NCBI GenBank assembly: GCA_022826645.1
Contig: JAJDUM010000096.1
Coordinates: 1-64,000 of the forward strand
Source: Candidatus Poribacteria bacterium
Lineage (GTDB): Bacteria > Poribacteria > WGA-4E > PCPOR2b
Direction: 5' to 3'
DNA length: 64,000 nt
The notes below the pieces were generated by a model. It had not been told where the DNA came from, made no database searches, and saw nothing but the letters and a program-made list of their open reading frames with translations. Positions within the stretch are counted from its first letter, which is position 1. Each line of letters starts with the position of its first letter. Made by a program: the position numbers and the translations under genes. This document shows, piece by piece, positions 55,685 through 64,000 of this stretch.

Positions 55685-56926
55685 TTACGGTCTGATTACC
55701 GTGCCGTCCGCGCGCCTCGCATCACCCCACAGCTTGGCACCCCCAATATCTTGTGCAGGGAAGCGTGCCGCAAGTTCCTCGTTTATATCTACTCCTATTC
55801 CAGGTTTACCGTTGGGCCACATGTACCCGTCGCGCAGTTCGGGGGTTCCGGGAAAGACCTCTTTCAAGGTTTCATGGGTGTTAAGGTAGACCGAAGCCTC
55901 CTGAATACCGAAATTCCACACGTTCATATCGAGCATGAGGTTAGCGGCGTGCCCGACAGGAGACACATCTGCCGATCCATGCCAGGCGGTGCGGACGTTG
56001 AATGCTTCGCACAACGCCGCGAGTTTACGCGCTGGTGTTAAACCTCCTATGGTCGAGATGTGCACGCGAATAAAGTCAATCAGCCGATCCTTGATCATCG
56101 GCACGATCTCTTGGGGATTGCTATACAACTCTCCCATCGCGATCGGTACGCTGGTCTGTTGACGCACAAGGCGGAAGTAGTCGTTGTCTTCCGGCGCAAA
56201 CAGGTCCTCCAAGAAAAATGGTCGGTACTGCTCTAACTTCTTTGCCAAAGCGAGTCCCTGAATAGGTGGCATGCGTTCATGTAGGTCATATAGAATTTCT
56301 GGAGTTGGACCGAAGGTTGTGCGGAAGTGTTCAAATGCCGCCACAACATCTTGCGCGTACGGTACTGGCTCAAAGATGCTCACTCTGTCATCGGAGACTT
56401 TTTTGGTGATGACAACCGGCGCTTGATGCGGACGCTCCTGTGATGATGAGGGGTGCATCGCACCGAGTTTGAAATAGCGGAATCCCCGTTCCTGGAGTTC
56501 ATGGATGTGTTCCTCGTATTCTACAAGGTCACGTCCGTTAGGGATTATGTAGACAGCTGCAGCTTCCCTCGATTTCCCACCAAACAGCTCGTACACCGGC
56601 ATCCCTGCAACCTTGCCCTTGATGTCCCATAGCGCTTGATCTACACCACTGATAGCGTTGTTAAGAACGGGACCATAGCGCCAATATGCGGAGACGTTGC
56701 ATGACTGCCATATATCCTCAATATCAGCCGGATCCTTGCCCACAAGAAAGGGGGTGAGATAATCATTCACTGCGGAGGCCACAGCGGTCGGTCTTGAGAA
56801 AAACGAAGCGCATCCCAGACCGTGCAATTCCGGTTCGTTGGTTTCGACTTTCACAACGATGAGGGTTCGCGCTCCCGGTGGTTGAGTGATAATAGCGCGG
56901 ACATCCCGAATTTTTAGGTTGCTCAT
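55685..56926 (-). CDS. Mandelate racemase/enolase superfamily dehydratase (RspA/mannonate dehydratase-like)
   Basis: 413 aa. LYDLHERMPP (Asp ligand), FFLEDLFAPED (Glu), AMGELYSNP (Glu) and TAWHGSADVSPVGHAAN (His) are the metal and catalytic positions. MWPNGKPGIGVDINEELA ends the protein. It fits the RspA/D-mannonate dehydratase branch, which dehydrates sugar acids to 2-keto-3-deoxy acids. Preceded by a PhyH gene 50 bp upstream. Confidence 0.87.
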   Translation of the reverse strand: MSNLKIRDVRAIITQPPGARTLIVVKVETNEPELHGLGCASFFSRPTAVASAVNDYLTPFLVGKDPADIEDIWQSCNVSAYWRYGPVLNNAISGVDQALWDIKGKVAGMPVYELFGGKSREAAAVYIIPNGRDLVEYEEHIHELQERGFRYFKLGAMHPSSSQERPHQAPVVITKKVSDDRVSIFEPVPYAQDVVAAFEHFRTTFGPTPEILYDLHERMPPIQGLALAKKLEQYRPFFLEDLFAPEDNDYFRLVRQQTSVPIAMGELYSNPQEIVPMIKDRLIDFIRVHISTIGGLTPARKLAALCEAFNVRTAWHGSADVSPVGHAANLMLDMNVWNFGIQEASVYLNTHETLKEVFPGTPELRDGYMWPNGKPGIGVDINEELAARFPAQDIGGAKLWGDARRADGTVIRP

Positions 56927-56976
56927 TTTCTACACCTTGTTCTTTCGTGAAATTGCTTTAGCTTTAAAGCTTCCCC

Positions 56977-57870
56977 CTAAACACAACCGGGGAACTCCTT
57001 TCCACGGATCAGAGGCCAGCCGTTGACCGGCTCTTGCCCTACGAGGCAATCTAACTGTTTAATGCGTTCGGTTTCTTCCGGCGTACCGATATAGCGTGTA
57101 TCGGCTGAAACGTAGTGCATAGACCAGCCGCGCCTGCGGTAGGGCGTTGTGTTCGGACCGCTGCAATGCAGCGCAAGACTGTGATGGAAGGTAGCGTCAC
57201 CAGCTGTGAGGGGCACTGCCACCTCTTGAGCAAGGACCTCCTCTGTCAACATGTACGGTAAGTGATCCCAGTTGACAAGACCGAAGTTGTGGCTGCCCGG
57301 AATAAAGCGCACACAACCATTTTCCGGTGTTGCATCGTCGAGCAGGAGTTGACAGGTAACTTGGAAGTTGCTTGCAAAGAAGCCCCAAAACACAGAATCC
57401 TGATGATAGCGGTTGGCGCGTGCGTATGGTGGTTTGGCAAACACTTGATCATAGTAGAGTTTGATGTTTGATCCCATAAGGTCGGCGACAATATCAACAA
57501 TTTTTGGTGAGCGGACGAAGGTATCAAAGACGGAATCGTAGCGGGAAGGCACGTTCATCTTGTTTACAGCATCGATCGGATCTGTAAGCGGGGCGCTGCG
57601 CTGTGTTTCGTAATTTTCTTCACCTTTCGGAAAAACTTGGGTGCCGCGTCGATTATGCTGACTTCCATGTTGTGTAGGTGGTTCGGGTATTTGTGTTGAC
57701 CCTGGCTTGAGGCGAGATATGTGTCGCTCTGGAAAATTGGGTGCGCCTCCTAATACGAGGTTAGCGTAGTGTTCCCGTAGGGTGTCAAGTTCGTCGGGCG
57801 AGATCAAATTCTTGACGACGATGTAGCCATCTTTGAAGAACAATCTTTTTTGTGCGTCGTTGAGTCCCAT
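56977..57870 (-). CDS. Phytanoyl-CoA dioxygenase (PhyH) family protein, canonical HxD
   Basis: 297 aa. H156 and D158 (RYHQDSVFWG), FIPGSHNFG and distal H235 (LALHCSGPN) form the site. GAGGAAAGG precedes the ATG. It leads a likely three-gene transcript with the RspA-like dehydratase and the unknown 285-aa protein. Promoter at 57947-57975. Confidence 0.88.
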   Translation of the reverse strand: MGLNDAQKRLFFKDGYIVVKNLISPDELDTLREHYANLVLGGAPNFPERHISRLKPGSTQIPEPPTQHGSQHNRRGTQVFPKGEENYETQRSAPLTDPIDAVNKMNVPSRYDSVFDTFVRSPKIVDIVADLMGSNIKLYYDQVFAKPPYARANRYHQDSVFWGFFASNFQVTCQLLLDDATPENGCVRFIPGSHNFGLVNWDHLPYMLTEEVLAQEVAVPLTAGDATFHHSLALHCSGPNTTPYRRRGWSMHYVSADTRYIGTPEETERIKQLDCLVGQEPVNGWPLIRGKEFPGCV

Positions 57871-57946
57871 AGTTATCCTTTCCTCTAAAGAGTGGTGAAG
57901 CGTGAAGTTACATTTCTGGCAATTGGACCCAATGAAAATAATCTCA

Positions 57947-57975
57947 ACTCTACCTTAATTTAATCTCCAAGTCAA
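57947..57975 (-). promoter_or_regulatory. Putative promoter of the PhyH-RspA-like operon
   Basis: Minus strand TTGACT (57975-57970), 17 bp, TAGAGT (57952-57947). Leader about 70 nt. Confidence 0.5.
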
Positions 57976-58108
57976 GGATATTCTTATTCAGCATTGTAGT
58001 ACAATAAATGACAGAAATGGTCTTGAATGGTGAGGTCTTTCTGCTTATTTTGAGGAAGGAAAGATTACAACGTTGGAAATAGGAGAAAGGAAAAAAACAT
58101 CTGACTAA

Positions 58109-58137
58109 AAAAAAGAGGGCAAGCACAAGGCTTGCCC
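58109..58137 (-). terminator. Rho-independent terminator of the sugar isomerase genes
   Basis: On the minus strand GGGCAAGC, a 5-nt loop, GCTTGCCC, then TC and eight T residues. The 8-bp stem is perfect. It ends the transcript of the genes at 59906-58246. The stem sequence looks like a dispersed intergenic palindrome. Confidence 0.8.
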
Positions 58138-58245
58138 CTACATACCCAACTATCTCAGCGCGGAAGGAATGGAGATCGCCGTTCCGTGGGGATAAGATTC
58201 CCCGCAATTCGGAAATCCAGGTTTTTAGCACGAACAGCTTCTCTC

Positions 58246-59010
58246 CTACACATCACACAGCAGGGCTGCCGCGCGCAGCCCCTCGATTGGATCGCCCTTG
58301 GGGACAAACTCGTGGCCCACGTAGAGCGTATAGCCTGTCTCTGCAATCGCTTGCATAATGGGTGGGTAATTGATTTCTTGCTCTTCATCCAGGTCGTGGC
58401 GACCGGGATTGCCCGCCGTGTGAAAGTGTCCGATATACTCAATATTGTCTTGGAGCGTGCGGATGATGTCTCCTTCCATAATTTGCATGTGGTAGATATC
58501 GTAGAGCAGCTTCGCTCGCGGTGAGTTTACCCGCTTGCACACCTCTACACCCCACGCGGTGCTGTCGCACTGGTAATCGGGATGGTTGACCTTACTGTTT
58601 AGCAATTCCAGACAGAGATTAACCCCCTTTTCTTCAGCAGTTTTTATGACCCGACTGATTCCATCGGCGACAATATCAACCCCTTCTTCATCGGACAAAC
58701 CGTCATAGCGGTTACCCGAGAAAGTGATGAGTCCGGGAATGTCATTTGCCGCGGCAAGCTCAATGTTTGCGAGGAGTTCGTCCTCTATCCGATCGTGATT
58801 CTCGCGCTTATTCAGCCCATCGGTCAACGAACTGTGGCCAACAAAGGTGGCGATATCAAGTCCCAACTCCTTCACAAGCGGCCAATACTCCTGATCTACC
58901 AGTTCGACGGCTGCTAAACCAATTTCAGCTGCGCCTCTGATGAATCCTTCTGGTGTCAGGTCACCTTGAAGGAAACTCCATCCGGTGGCGGATTGGTTAA
59001 TTCGTGCCAT
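58246..59010 (-). CDS. Hydroxypyruvate isomerase-like TIM-barrel protein
   Basis: 254 aa. Likely metal ligands are Glu in CLELLNSK, Asp and His in LLYDIYHMQ, His in IGHFHTAGNPGRH, and Glu in YVGHEFVP. LYDIYHMQIMEGD and GHFHTAGNPGR match the hydroxypyruvate isomerase (Hyi) type closely, but substrates vary. GAGAGGAGAG before the ATG. It lies 44 bp after another barrel gene. Confidence 0.82.
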   Translation of the reverse strand: MARINQSATGWSFLQGDLTPEGFIRGAAEIGLAAVELVDQEYWPLVKELGLDIATFVGHSSLTDGLNKRENHDRIEDELLANIELAAANDIPGLITFSGNRYDGLSDEEGVDIVADGISRVIKTAEEKGVNLCLELLNSKVNHPDYQCDSTAWGVEVCKRVNSPRAKLLYDIYHMQIMEGDIIRTLQDNIEYIGHFHTAGNPGRHDLDEEQEINYPPIMQAIAETGYTLYVGHEFVPKGDPIEGLRAAALLCDV

Positions 59011-59054
59011 ATTGCTCTCCTCTCAACTATTAGAAGTGTGATGCGTCCGAAATT

Positions 59055-59906
59055 TCAAGCCTGTTTGAGATAAGATTCGACAACGCCTCGTTCGATAGTC
59101 AACCCCTCCCATTCATCGTCTCCTGGACCGTCATAAATGAGCGTATGTGGACCAGAAAAACCGGCGTCCTTCGTCAATTCAAGGCACTGGACATAATCAT
59201 CGGTGTCCATTTCACCGGGTGCCGAAAAATGGGCTTTGGTGTGGCAAGACTCCGCCCGTGAGGCGATTGCCTCGAGATCGGCGTACTTCGTTTCGCCCAC
59301 CCAGTTGCCAAAGTCCAAGCAGAACCCAACCGTACCGTCTAAATTGTCAAGCAGCGATATTACGTTTTCTGGAGTTGATAGAACAGAAAACCAATTCTCC
59401 GTCATCAATCGAACTCCATTCGCCTCCGCGCGTTCAGCCAATTTTTGTAGTCCGTTTCGACTCATCTCTAACGCGTCGGCGGAGGGGGCGGCTTTTCCAG
59501 CAATCGCGCGAGTGCACTTAGCACCGAGCGTTCCCGCAATGTCAATCCATTCCCCTATCCAGGTGAGATCCCGATCCGCATGTTCCGGATGGGTAATATC
59601 GCCGTGATCTATCAATACTGAGAACAGTTCAACCTCCGCCGCCTCTAATGCACCGCGGAGTTCATTCAGGTATCCGTTGTCCAGACGCGGGATATGGAAG
59701 TGGCAGAGTTCCAAGGTGTTGATGCCGAATTCGGCAACACGTGCTGGCAGATCAAGTAGCGATACTTCTCCCCTACCATGTGTCGCGACAGGAATCTGTT
59801 TCCCATCGTCGGGACCGTAAAAGTCGGGTCGCCCGAGCTGACGGTGTAGACTCCACGTCGAGACAGACAGTCGAGGCCCCTGATCGGTTAGTGTGGTGTT
59901 TGTCAT
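59055..59906 (-). CDS. Sugar phosphate isomerase/epimerase (TIM barrel)
   Basis: 283 aa xylose-isomerase-like barrel. Glu in RLMTENWFS, Asp in GFCLDFGNW, His in SCHTKAHFS and late Asp in LIYDGPGDDEWEG are likely ligand positions. Similar in motif order to the protein at 28896-29717. First of two barrel genes ended by the terminator at 58109. Confidence 0.8.
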   Translation of the reverse strand: MTNTTLTDQGPRLSVSTWSLHRQLGRPDFYGPDDGKQIPVATHGRGEVSLLDLPARVAEFGINTLELCHFHIPRLDNGYLNELRGALEAAEVELFSVLIDHGDITHPEHADRDLTWIGEWIDIAGTLGAKCTRAIAGKAAPSADALEMSRNGLQKLAERAEANGVRLMTENWFSVLSTPENVISLLDNLDGTVGFCLDFGNWVGETKYADLEAIASRAESCHTKAHFSAPGEMDTDDYVQCLELTKDAGFSGPHTLIYDGPGDDEWEGLTIERGVVESYLKQA

Positions 59907-59943
59907 GGCAGTTTTGTCCTCTCTTAGAAGTTGCGCAGTTCAA

Positions 59944-60022
59944 TTTGTAGTAGGGCGATTTATCGGGGATTCATCGGGCGTTGGAAATGGCGTACTGCGG
60001 TGATTCATCACCGAACTACAAA
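59944..60022. repeat. 79-bp imperfect palindromic element
   Basis: TTTGTAGT (59944-59951) and ACTACAAA (60015-60022) are perfect ends. The left arm (TTTGTAGTAGGGCGATTTATC) resembles the complement of the right arm, which also holds a CGGTGA-TTCA-TCACCG hairpin (59998-60013). It looks like a REP- or MITE-type intergenic repeat. There is no open frame and no T-run. The first positions of the arms agree at roughly 16 of 21 bases by eye. Confidence 0.5.
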
Positions 60023-60083
60023 GCTTTGAGTGTTCAAGTGCGTAAGTCCTACTCTCTATAGAAAAAAATGAGTTAACCGATTT

Positions 60084-60758
60084 TTAAGGCTTATAGAACA
60101 GTGTGACATTTTTTCGTGGATATTCTACGCACCAACTGTACTGGTCAGCGATCCATGCCATCGTTGCTCGTTTGTAAAAACAGACATGTGTGGGCTCGGT
60201 ATGGTACCACCAGCTGGCAAAACTGTCGTCTGATTCTAGCATTTCGGTCATGATTCCCAACCAACCACGGCGGTTAAGTAGTCGGTGAAATCGATCGAAC
60301 TCCTTCTTGGGAACATGGAAATGCTCGGCGGTTTCGGTACAGGTAATAAAATCGTAGGTACGCTCAAGGGGTGCGGTATCGGGTGCGAAGTAAGGATCGT
60401 AGATCTCCATAGGAAAGCCCGCTTCTTCCAGCATCACCGAAAGTGTCGGTCCCGGACCTGAACCGTAATCGAGACCCCTCGCCCCCGCTTGCAACTTGGG
60501 GGTCAGGTAGTCGGTCAATCGGCTGAGAAATTCCCGATAGCGGCCGTCTTCAGGACTGTTTTCGTGCAGTAGGTATCGGGCAAGTTCGTCCTCTGGCGAA
60601 AGGTAAAACTCCGGTGAAAGAAACGTCAGGTGACATTTATCACAGCGCCAGAACGTCTTGGAATCAACAGCGACAAACTGTCGTATTGAATCAGCACCGC
60701 ACAGAGGACAGGTGTCTATTGCTCCGCGGTCAGGTTCGAGAACCGCGTTTTGATCCAT
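60084..60758 (-). CDS. Class I SAM-dependent methyltransferase with N-terminal zinc-finger-like motif
   Basis: 224 aa. CPLCG and CDKCH (about 18-21 and 39-42) form a zinc-ribbon-like pair, then GLDYGSGPGPTLSVMLEE is the SAM motif and FITCTETAEHF follows; this is the Methyltransf_23 layout. Substrate unknown. The ATG overlaps the end of the hydrolase gene by 43 bp; a TTG at 60740 would shorten the overlap. Confidence 0.8.
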   Translation of the reverse strand: MDQNAVLEPDRGAIDTCPLCGADSIRQFVAVDSKTFWRCDKCHLTFLSPEFYLSPEDELARYLLHENSPEDGRYREFLSRLTDYLTPKLQAGARGLDYGSGPGPTLSVMLEEAGFPMEIYDPYFAPDTAPLERTYDFITCTETAEHFHVPKKEFDRFHRLLNRRGWLGIMTEMLESDDSFASWWYHTEPTHVCFYKRATMAWIADQYSWCVEYPRKNVTLFYKP

Positions 60759-61459
60759 GCAACCACCTCTTGGACCATTATCGGCGTAGATTCGTTACTG
60801 AAGACATGGTCTGCCCCTTCCAGAGTGATGAGTTGTGCAGAATCATCGGCTTCGGCTAAGATAGCGTGAGAATCTCCAATCGGCACAACGTCATCTTCAG
60901 CGCCATGCACTAAGAGCCAGGGGACAGTGATTCGTGATGCCGGGGAAACCACCGAACCTATCTCCCCTAAATCGTCCATATAGGCTTGCGAAAGCGGACA
61001 GTCCGGGTCATCCCACATGAACCCTTCGTCGGGGGCGACAGCGCCAAATTCGCGTTGCGCGAAAGCTCTGGTGTGCACCATGCCGGCAAGGGAAACTAAC
61101 AGTTGGATTCGGCTATCATTGCTGGCGCGTAGTACGCCAACGGCACCACCCATGCTATGTCCTACGTAGCACACGGCGTAGTCTTCCAGAACGCCCAGCA
61201 CAGCACCAAGATCGTCAACCTCTTTGGAGATCGTGGAATCCGTAAATTTGCCATCCGATGCACCATTTCCAGAGAAGGAGAACCGTAGAGCCGGGATCCC
61301 CCGGTTCGCCAATCCTTTCGCCAATGCCACGATAAACGGTCGGTCCTTATTCCCGGTGACCCCGTGTCCGAGAACGACGATGCTTTTCGACTCTGAGTCA
61401 CCTTCGTGGAAGGCGTAGTCAAGATTTTCGCCATGCACGTTTCTAATTTCACCAAACAT
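60716..61459 (-). CDS. Alpha/beta hydrolase
   Basis: 247 aa. GHSMGGAVGV carries the nucleophile Ser; VHGAEDDVVPIGDSH the Asp; GADHVFSNES the His. VVLGHGVTGNKDRPF is the oxyanion region. No signal peptide. Likely carboxylesterase or acyl-transfer type. It lies 24 bp after proS, in a run proS-hydrolase-methyltransferase. Confidence 0.87.
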   Translation of the reverse strand: MFGEIRNVHGENLDYAFHEGDSESKSIVVLGHGVTGNKDRPFIVALAKGLANRGIPALRFSFSGNGASDGKFTDSTISKEVDDLGAVLGVLEDYAVCYVGHSMGGAVGVLRASNDSRIQLLVSLAGMVHTRAFAQREFGAVAPDEGFMWDDPDCPLSQAYMDDLGEIGSVVSPASRITVPWLLVHGAEDDVVPIGDSHAILAEADDSAQLITLEGADHVFSNESTPIMVQEVVAWIKTRFSNLTAEQ

Positions 61460-61483
61460 AGTTAGACGTCACTCCATCATGTT

Positions 61484-63172
61484 TTATGAGAGGTAAAGCT
61501 GTGGGTCTAATTCCTCTAACCTCACCAGATGCTTTTCCTGTTCGGTCCGCCGCTTGACCTCCACTGAATTGGTTTCAAGGGTGCGCTGACTAATTGTGAA
61601 TCGGACAGGCATACCCAGTAGATCTGCCTCTTTGAATTTCACACCCGGACTCTCTTGGCGGTCATCGTAGAGGACCTCATAGCCCTGCGCGCGAAGGTTT
61701 GCATAGAGGGTTTCGCTTTGCTCGCGGACTTCATCCCCTTTGCCGATGTGCATGAGATGAATCTGATAGGGTGCTACAGCAGAGGGCCAGATTATACCAT
61801 CCTCATCATGGTTCGCCTCAACGATGCTGGCAAGTAGCCGTCCGAGTCCGATACCGTAGCAGCCCATGAAAAGCAGCTCTGGTCGTCCCTTCTGGCTGAG
61901 ATAGGTCGCATTCATCGCCTCGCTATACTTTGTCCCCAGCTTAAAGATGTTTCCTACCTCGATTCCACGTCTCTCCCTTAGTGTTCCCCCGCAGTGAACA
62001 CACGTTGATCCATTACGCGCTAGTGAAATATCGGTGACGAGGTCCGCTCTAAAATCGCGCGGGTAGTTCATGTTTTTGAGATGGTATCCCGGTTTGTTGG
62101 CGCCGGCGACCAAGTTTGTGGTAGATGCAACGGAATCGTCAACAACCACCGTGACACCCTTCACGTCTATCGGCGAGGCGTAACCAGCTACCAAACCGTA
62201 TCTTTGAAGCTCTGCGTCGGTTGAAAACCAGAGATGAGATGCACCCACGGCTCGCTTGAGTTTCGTTTCGTTCACCTCTATATCGCCCCGGATCGCTGCG
62301 AAAATAAGGCTTTCGTCCGTCGAGTATAAGACCGCTTTGAGGGTCTGTTCCTTTTGGATGCCGAGGAAGTTAGCCACATCATCGATTGTCGTTTGATCCG
62401 GCGTTTCGACCTCCTCGATCGGTATAGGCTCACCGTTATTAATCTGTGGTTTACGCAACACCGCGACATCGGCATTCGCCCGATAATCACACCCATTGCA
62501 GGAGATAACTCTGTCCTCACCTGCATCGGAGATCAGCATGAACTCGTGTGCTTCTGTACCGCCGATTATCCCCGGATCGGATTCTACCGAAACGACATCA
62601 ATGCCCAAACGACGGAAAACCCTAAGATACACTTGGTGTATCTGCTCATAGTAGTTTTCCAGATCAGCTTCATCCGTGTGAAAGCTGTAGGCATCCTTCA
62701 TAACAAATTCACGGACTCGAATCAGTCCGGCGCGTGGTCGTGGTTCATCTCGAAACTTCAACTTAAACTGATAGAGCATCAGGGGTAATTGCCGATAGGA
62801 GTTGGTCTGATTCCGGACGAGGTCCGTAACCGCCTCCTCATGCGTCATCGCGAGAACCAGTTTACGGCCAAATCGATCCTCGAAGCCAGCCAATTCCCTA
62901 CCTTCAAGCATTTCCCAACGTCCCGTTTCTTGCCATAGTCCTGCGGGTTGGACAAGGGGCATATCGATTTCTTGCCCTCCAATGTCGTCCATCTCTTCGC
63001 GGATGATGTGCTCCATCTTGCGTAAAGCACGTTGGGCGAGCGGTAAGTAACTGTACATTCCCACGACGAGGCGGCGAATCATACCCGCTTGTAGGAGCAG
63101 TTGATGGCTGGGGATTTCCGCCTCTGATGGAATTTCTCTGAGTGTACGACCGAACAGTTGAGATCTTCTCAT
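61484..63172 (-). CDS. proS: Prolyl-tRNA synthetase (bacterial type with editing domain)
   Basis: 562 aa. Class II motifs: motif 2 in QFKLKFRDEPRPRAGLIRVREFVMKDAYSFH and motif 3 in GCYGIGLGRLLASIVE. Between them lies the INS editing domain (about 240-380). The anticodon-binding domain is C-terminal. Attaches proline to tRNA. A 123-bp gap separates it from the LeuB-family gene. Confidence 0.95.
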   Translation of the reverse strand: MRRSQLFGRTLREIPSEAEIPSHQLLLQAGMIRRLVVGMYSYLPLAQRALRKMEHIIREEMDDIGGQEIDMPLVQPAGLWQETGRWEMLEGRELAGFEDRFGRKLVLAMTHEEAVTDLVRNQTNSYRQLPLMLYQFKLKFRDEPRPRAGLIRVREFVMKDAYSFHTDEADLENYYEQIHQVYLRVFRRLGIDVVSVESDPGIIGGTEAHEFMLISDAGEDRVISCNGCDYRANADVAVLRKPQINNGEPIPIEEVETPDQTTIDDVANFLGIQKEQTLKAVLYSTDESLIFAAIRGDIEVNETKLKRAVGASHLWFSTDAELQRYGLVAGYASPIDVKGVTVVVDDSVASTTNLVAGANKPGYHLKNMNYPRDFRADLVTDISLARNGSTCVHCGGTLRERRGIEVGNIFKLGTKYSEAMNATYLSQKGRPELLFMGCYGIGLGRLLASIVEANHDEDGIIWPSAVAPYQIHLMHIGKGDEVREQSETLYANLRAQGYEVLYDDRQESPGVKFKEADLLGMPVRFTISQRTLETNSVEVKRRTEQEKHLVRLEELDPQLYLS

Positions 63173-63295
63173 CGTCTAATACTCTTTGGGAATTGCACGG
63201 TTGAACCCTCAAGACAAACGCTACAAACGAGCGTGCAACTGTGCGTGAAACGGCGAAACAAAATGAACCAGTGAGCTAATAAGCTAATGAACTGA

Positions 63296-64000
63296 TTAAC
63301 TGGCGACCGATTCCGCAATCTTGTCGCCGATTTCTGCTGTTGTGAATCCCATCCGTCCGGCAGCAAGATCTTTGATTTCCCCACTTGCTAGAAGGTCGCT
63401 CACTGCGCGGTCAACCAAGCCTGCGCCTTCCGTTTCGCCAAGGTGATCGAGCATCATCCCCGCTGCGCTGATTGCCGCTATCGGGTTAATTTGATTCTTG
63501 CCTGTATAACGAGGCGCAGATCCGTGAATCGGTTCAAACATAGCGACGCTCTCAGGATTGAGGTTACCTGACGCAGCGATTCCCATGCCCCCTTGGATCA
63601 TTGCACCGAGGTCTGTGATAATGTCGCCAAACATGTTACAGGTCACAATAACATCAAACCATTCGGGATTCTTGACCATCCACATCGTTGTCGCATCAAC
63701 GAAAGCGTAATCTGTTTCAATGTCTGCGTATTCGGCACCCACCTCATCGAAAACACGTCGCCAGAGATCGTGGGCGTAAGTTAGTACATTCGCCTTATCA
63801 CACAGTGTGAGCTGTTTCGCTTTGTTCCGCTTCCGGGTCAATTCAAATGCGTACCGCACACAGCGTTCCACCCCTTTGCGGGTATTGATCATTTCCTGGA
63901 TGGCGACTTCGTCCGCTGTCCCGTGCTTCAAGAACCCACCGATTCCAGCGTATAAACCTTCTGTGTTCTCACGAACAATGATGAAATCAATCTCTTCGGG
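63296..64000 (-). CDS. leuB: 3-isopropylmalate dehydrogenase / isocitrate dehydrogenase family protein (5' cut by window)
   Basis: The frame continues to the window edge: from 64000 it reads [19 protein letters not shown], so the N-terminal third is missing. [53 protein letters not shown] and MMLDHLG are family motifs, giving 234 visible residues. LeuB is the likely assignment; tartrate or homoisocitrate dehydrogenase is possible because this family is hard to split by sight. No leucine genes are visible here. Confidence 0.85.
   Translation of the reverse strand, partial: PEEIDFIIVRENTEGLYAGIGGFLKHGTADEVAIQEMINTRKGVERCVRYAFELTRKRNKAKQLTLCDKANVLTYAHDLWRRVFDEVGAEYADIETDYAFVDATTMWMVKNPEWFDVIVTCNMFGDIITDLGAMIQGGMGIAASGNLNPESVAMFEPIHGSAPRYTGKNQINPIAAISAAGMMLDHLGETEGAGLVDRAVSDLLASGEIKDLAAGRMGFTTAEIGDKIAESVAS

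Larger units (their letters stand above)
57871..58245. other. Intergenic region between PhyH and sugar isomerase genes
   Basis: No gene supported. It holds the PhyH promoter (57947-57975) and the terminator of the upstream isomerase genes (58109-58137). A 93-codon minus-strand frame runs through the terminator and is not credible. Confidence 0.5.

Noticed and set aside
57950-58231. 93-codon minus-strand frame downstream of the isomerase gene
   Set aside because: Runs through a strong terminator and the PhyH promoter.

Overview
The window reads as a chromosomal segment of a Gram-negative, probably marine or sponge-associated heterotroph. The best match I can name from gene content is a Candidatus Poribacteria-like lineage. 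Reasons: an outer-membrane biogenesis set (BamA-type Omp85, LpxC-FabZ, LpxA, LpxI) next to an unusual density of phytanoyl-CoA dioxygenase (PhyH) family genes (six), Gfo/Idh/MocA oxidoreductases (three), xylose-isomerase-like TIM-barrel genes (four), a sulfatase and enolase-superfamily or mannonate dehydratases. This is inference from family content only; there is no rRNA or tRNA gene in the window to place it.

Layout. 1-3319: tail of an unknown gene, then a seven-POTRA Omp85. 3428-7151: PhyH, DapA/NanA-type aldolase, PhyH and Gfo/Idh genes. 7192-10252: a four-gene operon of unrecognised membrane proteins (minus strand). 10425-17428: hydroxyacid dehydrogenase, amidohydrolase, UxuA-like dehydratase, an archaeal-type coenzyme A gene pair (pantoate kinase + phosphopantothenate synthetase), a sugar isomerase and a Gfo/Idh gene. 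17495-28841: housekeeping (ABC exporter with extra N-terminal domains, RibD, archease, RNase J, DusB, M6 protease, TsaD, TsaC). 28896-34495: carbohydrate or small-molecule genes, a Na+/solute symporter with a small membrane partner, and a second Gfo/Idh paralogue. 34547-36131: AT-richer insert with a tyrosine recombinase, a small putative DNA-binding protein and a Xer-like 9-6-9 palindrome. 36378-44368: RuvX, MltG, the lipid A block, a DUF711-like protein, AccA and FtsY. 44527-46712: KatG with an apparent frameshift at its extreme N-terminus. 46962-60022: a catabolic island (RhaB, PhyH genes, ThuA-like, sulfatase, RspA-like dehydratase, sugar isomerases). 60084-64000: methyltransferase, hydrolase, ProS and a LeuB-family gene cut by the window end.

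How it fits together. The accessory genes look like machinery for taking in and oxidising sugars, sugar acids and sulfated compounds: sulfatase and ThuA-like proteins act on the substrate, Gfo/Idh enzymes and TIM-barrel isomerases rearrange and oxidise sugars, and UxuA-, RspA- and DapA/NanA-type enzymes dehydrate or cleave sugar acids. The PhyH enzymes add Fe(II)/2-oxoglutarate oxidation. Two of the six PhyH proteins carry HxG instead of the iron-binding HxD. That change is the hallmark of Fe(II)/2-oxoglutarate halogenases, which makes it the most provocative observation here. The other strong leads are the archaeal CoA gene pair behind a near-consensus promoter with an operator-like palindrome, the uncharacterised four-gene membrane operon, and the recombinase with repeated copies of its own start region forming a recombination-site-like palindrome.

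I saw no CRISPR array, rRNA, tRNA or complete insertion sequence.
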